Source: Mycolicibacterium komossense
Lineage (GTDB): Bacteria > Actinomycetota > Actinomycetes > Mycobacteriales > Mycobacteriaceae
DNA: 64,000 nucleotides
Assembly (NCBI RefSeq): GCF_025822605.1
Contig: NZ_JACKTY010000051.1
Span: forward strand, 124,001 to 188,000
Reading direction: 5' to 3'
Part shown: positions 58,529 through 64,000 of the stretch, piece by piece
Numbering within the stretch: the stretch's first letter is position 1
Layout of the letters: every line of letters starts with the position of its first letter
Made by a program: the position numbers and the translations under genes
The notes under the pieces: model-generated
Database searches by the model: none
The model's input: only the letters and a program-made list of their open reading frames with translations
Told to the model about the DNA's origin: nothing

Positions 58529-58846
58529 ATGACTGTTGACACTGCCTACGTGATCCCAGAGTGGTCGTTTGGCGACCGTCTTCGGAAAATCCGAGCCGAT
58601 GCCGAGATGGGGCAGAAGGAATTCGCCTTCTCAATCGGCGTCACGGCGAGCGCACTTGCTCAATGGGAGACCGACCGCACCAAGCCGCGCGACCAGGTCG
58701 AAATCGCTCGACGCATCCAAGCCGTGCACCGGGTGCCAGCGGCTTGGACTCTAGGGGTTACCCCCCCGTCCGGCGGACCGGACGGGGGAGCTAGTGGTGC
58801 CCCCACCAGGGCTCGAACCTGGGACCTGCGGATTAAAAGTCCGTAG
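58529..58846 (+). CDS. rep: Phage repressor, prophage (attR-truncated) form
   Basis: The prophage form has 105 residues from ATG 58529; the TTG 12 codons upstream has no support. An HTH_3-type domain (FGDRLRKIRADAEMGQKEFA, then VTASALAQWETDR) occupies about 14-65. The C-terminus (GAPTRARTWDLRIKSP) is translated from the tRNA-Lys gene in attR. In the rebuilt attP the frame changes after RI (residue 102), adding SRPSESPFSSVGCDEAAA for 120 residues, and its TGA overlaps the ATG at 6463. So integration removes a tag-like tail. It probably represses the leftward early promoter. Confidence 0.85.
   Translation: MTVDTAYVIPEWSFGDRLRKIRADAEMGQKEFAFSIGVTASALAQWETDRTKPRDQVEIARRIQAVHRVPAAWTLGVTPPSGGPDGGASGAPTRARTWDLRIKSP
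58795..58835 (-). other. attR: attR: prophage right boundary within tRNA-Lys
   Basis: This is the copy of the 41-base core that completes tRNA-Lys. It matches attL at 38 of 41 positions, and its right limit falls in the anticodon loop. If the crossover is in the 14-base identical block (58822-58835), the bases left of it, including the tRNA T-arm and CCA, come from the phage. The repressor's last codons lie here. Confidence 0.85.
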
Positions 58847-58870
58847 CTCTACCAACTGAGCTATAGGGGC
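58795..58870 (-). tRNA. tRNA-Lys (anticodon TTT)
   Basis: A complete cloverleaf: acceptor GCCCCTA/TGGGGGC, D-arm GCTC...GAGC, anticodon loop CTTTTAA, T-arm CCAGG-TTCGAGC-CCTGG, discriminator A and encoded CCA. The 3' half lies within the prophage attR and is probably phage-supplied, so the gene stays functional. The repressor gene runs antisense through it. Confidence 0.97.
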
Positions 58871-59016
58871 AGGGTGAAACAGGATCCGGACGAGGATACC
58901 GTGCCGCCTTGGAGACGCCGGAATGGTGCTCGTTTGAGGATTCGGCATGCTGTGCCCTAAGCTATCCAAGCTCCCGACGTGAAGCGTTGTGAGTACCCCG
59001 GAGTGATTCGGATTAG

Positions 59017-59089
59017 GCCCCCATCGTCTAGTGGCCTAGGACGCCGCCCTTTCACGGCGGTAGCACGGGTTCGAATCCCGTTGGGGGTA
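59017..59089 (+). tRNA. tRNA-Glu (anticodon TTC)
   Basis: The 73-base cloverleaf starts GCCCCCATCGTCTAGTGG and ends TGGGGGTA; the anticodon loop is CTTTCAC. CCA is not encoded. First of three rightward host tRNAs. Confidence 0.95.
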
Positions 59090-59149
59090 CGCAACGCGGA
59101 AACGTGGAGCAGCGGTAAAGGTAGGCAAGTAGTACACGCAGGAAAGCAA

Positions 59150-59223
59150 GGCCCTGTGGCGCAGTTGGTTAGCGCGCCGCCCTGTCACGGCGGAGGTCGC
59201 GGGTTCGAGTCCCGTCAGGGTCG
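59150..59223 (+). tRNA. tRNA-Asp (anticodon GTC)
   Basis: The 74-base cloverleaf starts GGCCCTGTGGCGCAG and ends CAGGGTCG; the anticodon loop is CTGTCAC. CCA is not encoded. The Glu-Asp-Phe order is typical of Mycobacteriales. Confidence 0.95.
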
Positions 59224-59269
59224 CAGTATGCGGCGTAAGGTTTGTCCGGTCGAAAGACCGGCGCCTTCC

Positions 59270-59346
59270 GGCCAGGTAGCTCAGTTGGTACGAGCGTCCG
59301 CCTGAAAAGCGGAAGGTCGCCGGTTCGATCCCGGCCCTGGCCACCA
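59270..59346 (+). tRNA. tRNA-Phe (anticodon GAA) with encoded CCA
   Basis: The cloverleaf starts GGCCAGGTAGCTCAG and ends CCTGGCCA plus CCA; the anticodon loop is CTGAAAA. Unlike Glu and Asp, its CCA is encoded. It is followed 38 bases later by a convergent integrase, so its 3' end is the likely attachment site of the right-hand element. Confidence 0.95.
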
Positions 59347-59384
59347 TTCTTTACCTGCATCGACACGGGTCTTGCACTCGGTTG

Positions 59385-60539
59385 TCAGTTTGATTCGTCC
59401 GGTTCTTGTCCGGTCTTCGGTGTGTGAATCTCGGTCGCGTGAAGCTGATCGAGGTTCGTCGCGACTTGGTCTAACTCGTCGGAGTAGAGGTCGCTGTAGA
59501 TGTTCGCGGTCACGGTCGGCGTTGAGTGGCCCATGGTCTTCTGGACATATCTGAGGTCGGCGCCGGATTTGCGGGCCAGGCTGGCGTAAGTGTGGCGGAG
59601 ATCATGGATGGTCAATGGCGCCAGGTCGGTCTTTTTGAGGGCTTTGTTCCAGTGGGTGTGTCGACGCCAGTTGTTGGACCGCAACATCGCGCCATTGGGC
59701 GAGGTGACGGCGGACTCGTCCGGATCTCGGCCGGTGATGCGCCCCTTGAAGATGTCGACGACGACTTGGGGGAGCGGGACGGTTCGGATGCCGGCGCGGG
59801 TTTTCGGAGGCCCGATGACGATATGACCCTCCACTTCTGGTGCCGCCCTTCTGACGTAGAGGCGACGGGCTACGAGGTCCACGTCTTTGACGCGGAGGCC
59901 GACGAGTTCGGACCAGCGCAGGCCGGTGTAGGCGAGGATCGTCACGACGTCGCCTTGGTCGCCGCACGCGGTGGCGAGCGTTTGGACCTCCGGCGCGCTG
60001 AGGTAGCGGTGACGCTCCCGCTCGGGAATTCGGCCCGCGGAGACACCGAGGGCGGGATTGCGGTGGATCCGGCCGTCCTGGTGGGCGACATCGAGAATCG
60101 ACCGCAGAAGCCGCAGCGTCGACACCTTCGCCCACGGACCGACCGTCAGGCCGTCAACGAACGCTTGGACATCGGCGCGGGTGATCTCGTCGACAGGTAT
60201 GTGGCCGAACCGGGGTGCGATGCGAAGTTCCCAGTGCTGCGTGTAGCCGCTCCAGGTCTTCGGCGACACCGCCGGTTTCTTGGAATCGGAGAACTGCGTC
60301 CAGACCCTATTCAGAGGTGTCCGGCCAAGACGCGGGTCGAACCGACGTGCACCGAGCGCGGCCTCGTTGTCGCGCTCGGACTTGAAGGCCTTCGCCTCGC
60401 GCAGGGTCGGGAACGTCGCTGATGTTTCGACCCAACCCGACGGAGCGTCTGGATCGCGGATCAGATAGCGGACTTGGTAGCGGGGCTCTCCGGCCGTGTT
60501 GAGCCGCTTTCGGATGCCGCGTGGGGTGTTTCCGGCCAT
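59385..60539 (-). CDS. int: Tyrosine integrase of the AICE-like element
   Basis: The protein has 384 residues. An AP2-like arm-binding N-terminus, a SAM-like domain (about 70-150) and a catalytic core are present. Arg is in YTGLRWSELVGL, followed by HDLRHTY, MGHSTPTV and Tyr in ANIYSDLY. It reads toward tRNA-Phe, the usual orientation for integration at a tRNA 3' end. Its start is directly at the xis stop. Confidence 0.93.
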   Translation of the reverse strand: MAGNTPRGIRKRLNTAGEPRYQVRYLIRDPDAPSGWVETSATFPTLREAKAFKSERDNEAALGARRFDPRLGRTPLNRVWTQFSDSKKPAVSPKTWSGYTQHWELRIAPRFGHIPVDEITRADVQAFVDGLTVGPWAKVSTLRLLRSILDVAHQDGRIHRNPALGVSAGRIPERERHRYLSAPEVQTLATACGDQGDVVTILAYTGLRWSELVGLRVKDVDLVARRLYVRRAAPEVEGHIVIGPPKTRAGIRTVPLPQVVVDIFKGRITGRDPDESAVTSPNGAMLRSNNWRRHTHWNKALKKTDLAPLTIHDLRHTYASLARKSGADLRYVQKTMGHSTPTVTANIYSDLYSDELDQVATNLDQLHATEIHTPKTGQEPDESN

Positions 60540-60775
60540 TAGCGACGCACCTGCTTGAGCCAGGACCGGACTTCGGCGCAGTCCCAGCGGCGCACCCGCT
60601 CTGACAACGTGTAGCAGGGCGGGCCGATCTGTTCGCCGGTCGTTTCGCGGAGCGCGGCCCAGCGGTTGAGCGTTGCGGCGGAGACGCCGAGTAGCGCCGA
60701 CACCTGGTCAGCGGTCAGCAGTTCAGGGAAGTTGCCAGCGGCGACGAGAGCCTCCCGGAGGCCGTGAGTGATCAT
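60539..60775 (-). CDS. xis: Excisionase-like HTH protein
   Basis: The product has 78 residues from ATG 60775. LLTADQVSALLGVSAATLNRW is an AlpA/HTH_17-type helix-turn-helix, followed by a Trp-containing tail (RRWDCAEVRSWLKQVRR). It overlaps the integrase start by one base, and in AICEs xis and int are co-transcribed. Confidence 0.8.
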   Translation of the reverse strand: MITHGLREALVAAGNFPELLTADQVSALLGVSAATLNRWAALRETTGEQIGPPCYTLSERVRRWDCAEVRSWLKQVRR

Positions 60776-60779
60776 CGCT

Positions 60780-61100
60780 TCACCTCGCCGCGCGGATCGA
60801 GTCGAACCAGGCGCGCGTGCGCGGCAATCCGCCATCGGTGTCGGCTTGCCCGGCGGTGATTCCCCAAAGATCGAAAGCCCACCGCTCCAGCGCGGAGATC
60901 GTTGTCTCGCCGTAGCGCTGGAGTTCGGCGTCGTCGCGGAGGACCAGGGCGGTGCCGACGACTTCGCCGCACGACCAGACGTGCCGGTACCGGTCCCATC
61001 CGTCTCTGCAAACAAGGTTGGCGCGCAGCATCAGATCATCGGCATGCTGGATCACTTGATCCTGGTCTGGTCGCTCGAAGATGAAGTGGGTGTCATTCAT
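60780..61100 (-). CDS. Hypothetical protein of the AICE-like element
   Basis: The product has 106 residues from ATG 61100. It is acidic and helical (DQDQVIQHADDLMLRANLVC, RYGETTISALERWAFDLWG). It lies where rep or accessory genes occur in AICEs but shows no replication-initiator motif. It overlaps the tra stop by 8 bases. Confidence 0.55.
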   Translation of the reverse strand: MNDTHFIFERPDQDQVIQHADDLMLRANLVCRDGWDRYRHVWSCGEVVGTALVLRDDAELQRYGETTISALERWAFDLWGITAGQADTDGGLPRTRAWFDSIRAAR

Positions 61101-62415
61101 CGCGCTGCCCTCCAACGGTGCGGAACCGTCTGTATTGCTTTGCAGTGGAACGAATTTGATCATCGGACCAGAAGTCGGATCGCACCTTGGCCACTTGGCC
61201 GTCCTCGGCGATGACGTAGCCGGTGCCCGGCTTCTCGGGGCTGATCCGGTGCGCAGGTGCGGTTGCGGCCATGCCATCGCCGAGAATCATCGTCACCTCG
61301 TCGCGGGAACGAAGCCGGAGCGCGATCGTCTGGGTGAACAGCCCTCGCATCGGAAGAACTTCCTTGCGGGGGTCTTGGAGGAAGGCGGCGACCACGATTC
61401 CCAGGGCGCGGCCTTTGGTAAGGATCCGCGACAGCGAGGCGGCAGCTTCTTTGCGCAGCGCAGCGTCACTCATGTAGGCGGTCAATCCGGCCAGCTCGTC
61501 GATCAGCAGCACTACGAGAGGGGTGGACGTAGTCGGACTGTGCTCGCGAGTGTGGCCTGCCATCGCAGAGCCGCGCTTGTCCATCAACTTCTCCAGCGCG
61601 GCAAGGGTTTCCACGGCATCGGCCTCCGTGGTGGCGATCCTGGTGAACAGGCCAGAGCCGACCGACAGTTCGATGCCGTACTTCAGGTCGATTCCCACCA
61701 GGTGAACCACGCCTGCGGCCACAGCGGGACCGAGTCCACCAGCGATGCCCCAGAAGACGGAGCCTTTGCCTGCACCTGAGCAGCCCACAGTGAGTGTGTG
61801 CCGGCCGCTCAAGGGCAGGGTCCAGGCTAACCCGTTTTCGCATCGGCCGAGGGTGACTTGCTTCGTCGCAACAGCTGTCGGGGGAGTGGCGTTACCTTCC
61901 GTGGACAACTGTTCTCGCATGACCAGTTCGATCCGAAGCGTCCCGGGGGAGACGACAACCGATCGCGCTGAGTATGCGCGCGCAGCGTCGCGGATCGCTG
62001 GAACCGCGCGCTCCAAGTCGTCAACGGTCTGTCCCATCCTTGCCCGCACCGTCAGGCGCAGGGTGGTGTGAGACACGTCTGTTCCCAACAGCTTTGGATG
62101 AAACCACCGCGTTGACGAGACTTGCCGTCCTTCTTTGTCGCGGCGGTTGACCTGCTCGGAGGCTGACAAGCCGCAGCGCTTACACAGCCACTGCCATGAA
62201 ATGTGTGCCCAGAGCCGCCAGCGCAAGAGCCGGGCAGGAGTGGCGAACCGTTCCGTGTAGGTGTCCGGTGAGTGCAGCCGCCAGTAGGTCAGAGCTGCCC
62301 CGGTGATGATGACGACGACCGCCGTGCAGAGGGCGAAGCTGGTCAGTAAGTGCAGCAGGTGGACGAACCGCAGCGGCGTGTCGGGATCGATAGGTGTGTA
62401 TGGGTCGGGGTTCAT
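61093..62415 (-). CDS. traB: FtsK/SpoIIIE-type DNA translocase (Tra)
   Basis: The protein has 440 residues from ATG 62415. A hydrophobic N-terminal helix (about 24-44) anchors it. Then come a linker domain and the motor with Walker A GCSGAGKGS (211-219) and Walker B VVLLIDE (about 301-307). In AICEs a single such hexameric pump transfers double-stranded DNA between mycelia or cells. It shares an ATGA overlap with the upstream regulator gene. Confidence 0.88.
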   Translation of the reverse strand: MNPDPYTPIDPDTPLRFVHLLHLLTSFALCTAVVVIITGAALTYWRLHSPDTYTERFATPARLLRWRLWAHISWQWLCKRCGLSASEQVNRRDKEGRQVSSTRWFHPKLLGTDVSHTTLRLTVRARMGQTVDDLERAVPAIRDAARAYSARSVVVSPGTLRIELVMREQLSTEGNATPPTAVATKQVTLGRCENGLAWTLPLSGRHTLTVGCSGAGKGSVFWGIAGGLGPAVAAGVVHLVGIDLKYGIELSVGSGLFTRIATTEADAVETLAALEKLMDKRGSAMAGHTREHSPTTSTPLVVLLIDELAGLTAYMSDAALRKEAAASLSRILTKGRALGIVVAAFLQDPRKEVLPMRGLFTQTIALRLRSRDEVTMILGDGMAATAPAHRISPEKPGTGYVIAEDGQVAKVRSDFWSDDQIRSTAKQYRRFRTVGGQRDE

Positions 62416-62843
62416 GCGGACTCCCGACCTGAGTTGGGTGCCGTGGACGCCGCAGACGGCTTGCCCGGCGCCTTCATGTCCGTGGCTCGAAACGACCATG
62501 CGATCCGCGAGAAGTCGCCCGACTTTTCGATGTATGGCAGGGCGGTCAGTCCTTCGAAAACCACAGGGGTGAAGGGTGTTCCGCTCGAATTGGTGGGTGC
62601 AATGGGTTGCACCGGTGCGGCGAACTTCACCGTCACCGTGCGACTGCGCTTTGGTGCTGTCGGATCCCCGTCGAGCACTTCGACCTGCCACATCGGTATA
62701 CCCGTGTCGCGGTCCCTCGCCTGTACGCGGTTCTCGCCCGAGGACTTTTCGAAGTCGATCATCGGGGTCACCTCGGACACGACGAACGCACCGCATGAGA
62801 ACACCTGGTCGTGCCCGATCTGGAGCCATCTTGGGATGGACAT
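62412..62843 (-). CDS. Pra/SCO3933-like regulatory protein
   Basis: The product has 143 residues. VSEVTPMIDFEKSSGENRVQ, a DRDTGIPMWQVEVLDGD core and APVQPIAPTNSSGTPFTPVV followed by FEGLTALPY match AICE proteins annotated as SCO3933 family or replication/integration/excision activators. It heads the transfer operon, behind an operator-like inverted repeat. Confidence 0.7.
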   Translation of the reverse strand: MSIPRWLQIGHDQVFSCGAFVVSEVTPMIDFEKSSGENRVQARDRDTGIPMWQVEVLDGDPTAPKRSRTVTVKFAAPVQPIAPTNSSGTPFTPVVFEGLTALPYIEKSGDFSRIAWSFRATDMKAPGKPSAASTAPNSGRESA

Positions 62844-62867
62844 AAGAAGCCTTTCGAATGGATTGGT

Positions 62868-62896
62868 CTAGATGACTAACTAACATAGTCGTCTAG
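62868..62896. promoter_or_regulatory. Operator-like inverted repeat upstream of the transfer operon
   Basis: CTAGATGACTA-N7-TAGTCGTCTAG is an 11+11 repeat with one mismatch, 25 bases upstream of the gene starting at 62843. The same word (CTAGGCGACTA) recurs near 63744 upstream of the GntR gene, which suggests that the GntR protein binds both. Confidence 0.65.
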
Positions 62897-62942
62897 AGGA
62901 GTAAGTCAACCATTCGGCTCGGTTTGTTCGTTTGGCGAAGTC

Positions 62943-63722
62943 TCAGCGCGCCGAGAAGTCGTATTCGAGCAGGTAGGCGGACGCGACCTTCACGGTGTCG
63001 CACACTTCGACGGCCACGTCGTTGGTGTCGTATGCCGTCCGGACCACTGTCAGGACGGGGGCGCCTGCCGGGAGTTGCAGTGCACGGCGTTCTTCAGGCG
63101 TAGGCATTCGCGCGCCGACTTCCTCGGTGAATCGGGCGAGTTTATGGCCGGCCTCTTCGAGTCGTGCGTAGATGCCGCCAGGGCCGGTGTCGACTTGTTC
63201 GATCTTGGTGCCCTGCGCGAGCTCGGCAGGAATGTACGAAATCGCAGTCTCGACCGGCCGGCCATCAGCGAGGTAGCGCCGTGACCGCACGACGACATCG
63301 TCGGCTGTTTTCAAGCGCAGGCGTTCGGCAACAACGGAATTCGGCTTCTCACGGGTCACGGCTATGTTGTCGACCTTCGGCGTGTAGCCCGATTTCTCTG
63401 CTTCGACCGTGAACGCTGCCTTGCCGCTCGCGCGATGTCGCCGTGCGAACCGATCGGACGCGAGTCGCCGAATTGGAGGGGAGGGGCGGACGAATACCCC
63501 GCGACCGTGCTCGGAGATCACCAGGCCTTCCGAACGCAGTTCCTGCACGGCCTGGCGGACTGTCATGCGGGCGACCCCGAAATGGGCAATCAATGCCGCT
63601 TCCGACGGCAGACGTTCCTCCGCGGCTAACTGGCCCGCATTGATCGCCTCGCGCAACATGCCGGCGATCTGCCGATATGGCGGTTTGTCGTCCGCCCGGT
63701 CGATCTGGCCAAGTTGCAGCAC
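62943..63722 (-). CDS. GntR-family regulator with UTRA domain (KorSA-like)
   Basis: The product has 259 residues from GTG 63722. The N-terminal winged helix (YRQIAGMLREAINAGQLAAE, RLPSEAALIAHFGVARMTVR) and a UTRA effector domain (about 95-255) are clear. In pSAM2, KorSA is a GntR protein that represses pra and transfer. Here matching repeats precede both its own gene and the transfer operon. Confidence 0.85.
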   Translation of the reverse strand: MLQLGQIDRADDKPPYRQIAGMLREAINAGQLAAEERLPSEAALIAHFGVARMTVRQAVQELRSEGLVISEHGRGVFVRPSPPIRRLASDRFARRHRASGKAAFTVEAEKSGYTPKVDNIAVTREKPNSVVAERLRLKTADDVVVRSRRYLADGRPVETAISYIPAELAQGTKIEQVDTGPGGIYARLEEAGHKLARFTEEVGARMPTPEERRALQLPAGAPVLTVVRTAYDTNDVAVEVCDTVKVASAYLLEYDFSAR

Positions 63723-63743
63723 TGTGAGCCTTCCATTGCTTGT

Positions 63744-63760
63744 CTAGGCGACTAGTCTAG
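63744..63760. promoter_or_regulatory. Second GntR operator-like site in the GntR/Nudix intergenic region
   Basis: CTAGGCGACTAG plus an abutting TCTAG lies 22 bases upstream of the GntR start and 55 bases upstream of the divergent Nudix gene. It shares the half-site of the 62868 repeat. It could control both divergent genes. Confidence 0.55.
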
Positions 63761-63814
63761 GGAATCGACACGTCCCCTGTCACTACTGGGAACCCCTCAA
63801 GCATGGAGTTTCGC

Positions 63815-64000
63815 ATGGGCACCACGCCGAAACACTCGGTCAGCGTCGCCGGCATCGTGGTCCGCGACGACGGGCGCGTGTTGGTCATCAAGCGCGATGA
63901 CAACGGCCACTGGGAAGCGCCGGGCGGCGTCCTGGAGCTAGATGAATCCTTCGAAGCGGGCGTTCGGCGCGAGGTGCTGGAAGAGACCGGCCTTGAGGTC
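63815..64000 (+). CDS. Nudix hydrolase (Pif-like), truncated by window edge
   Basis: The 62 visible codons from ATG 63815 follow GGAG at a good distance; an ATG four codons upstream lacks it. The Nudix box is visible: GGVLELDESFEAGVRREV then LEETGLEV (G-x5-E-x7-R-E-U-x-E-E-x-G-U). Nudix enzymes hydrolyse nucleoside diphosphate derivatives. In pSAM2 the Nudix protein Pif blocks redundant transfer between cells that carry the element. The C-terminus is outside the window. Confidence 0.85.
   Translation, partial: MGTTPKHSVSVAGIVVRDDGRVLVIKRDDNGHWEAPGGVLELDESFEAGVRREVLEETGLEV

Larger units (their letters stand above)
6397..58835. mobile_element. Apparently complete temperate siphovirus prophage in tRNA-Lys
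   Basis: The element is bounded by copies of the tRNA-Lys 3' end at 6370-6410 and 58795-58835, an offset of 52,425 bp. It carries integrase, excisionase candidate, repressor, full structural, packaging and lysis modules, and replication and recombination genes. No essential module is visibly missing and no insertion sequence interrupts it. Lysin B and the Gp37-like, DUF935-portal structural set point to an actinophage of mycolic-acid hosts. Confidence 0.9.
59344..64000. mobile_element. Left part of an AICE-like (pSAM2-type) element in tRNA-Phe
   Basis: Integrase, excisionase, FtsK-like Tra, a Pra/SCO3933-like regulator, a GntR regulator and a Nudix gene follow the tRNA-Phe 3' end in order. 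pSAM2-type AICEs carry int, xis, tra, korSA (GntR), pra and pif (Nudix). No replication initiator is visible within the window; it may lie to the right or be absent. The other att site is outside the window. Confidence 0.75.

Overview
The window is GC-rich DNA from a mycolic-acid-containing actinobacterium (order Mycobacteriales; Mycobacterium, Nocardia, Rhodococcus or Gordonia cannot be told apart here). The evidence is a phage lysis cassette with a mycolylarabinogalactan-esterase-type lysin B, a DUF732-like secreted protein, WhiB proteins, and a host tRNA cluster Lys/Glu/Asp/Phe. Almost the whole window is mobile DNA in three blocks.

Block 1 (1 to about 5.7 kb) is the end of an integrative element: a truncated P4-type primase-helicase, a likely iteron origin (1535-1741), an HGG-motif protein, a serine recombinase, a tyrosine integrase, and an unrecognised gene (4807-5712) that may be cargo. 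It is satellite- or plasmid-like. The stretch 5.8-6.4 kb holds a small split gene and a 3' fragment of tRNA-Lys.

Block 2 (about 6397-58835, 52.4 kb) is an apparently complete siphovirus prophage in the 3' end of tRNA-Lys. From left to right it has attL, a small gene, integrase, an excisionase-like HTH, and a lipoprotein. Leftward late genes follow: tail fibres, holins, lysin B and A, minor tail, tape measure, chaperones, tail tube, neck, capsid, ClpP-type protease, DUF935 portal, TerL and TerS. The early/replication operon (38.6-58.4 kb) is almost entirely genes joined by ATGA or GTGA overlaps, many of them tiny zinc-binding proteins. It includes an HNH protein, WhiB, a PD-(D/E)XK nuclease, RuvC, an initiator with internal iterons, a cytosine methyltransferase, DnaQ, RecT and a YqaJ exonuclease. 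A four-gene rightward operon led by a putative toxin-antitoxin pair sits between portal and TerL.

The most striking feature joins the two prophage ends. The rightward repressor gene (58529) runs into attR inside tRNA-Lys. When attP is rebuilt in silico, the same frame crosses the core and continues for 18 codons into the attL side. It ends in DEAAA, with its stop overlapping the next gene's start, and that gene overlaps integrase, which itself ends in PAA. This rep-attP-int layout matches the integration-dependent immunity known from mycobacteriophages BPs, Brujita and Charlie: the viral repressor carries a degradation-tag-like tail and the prophage form loses it.

Block 3 (59.3 kb to the right edge) begins at tRNA-Phe and looks like an actinomycete integrative and conjugative element of the pSAM2 type: integrase, excisionase, FtsK-like Tra, a Pra/SCO3933-like regulator, a KorSA-like GntR repressor and a Pif-like Nudix protein. 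Matching operator-like repeats precede both transcription units.
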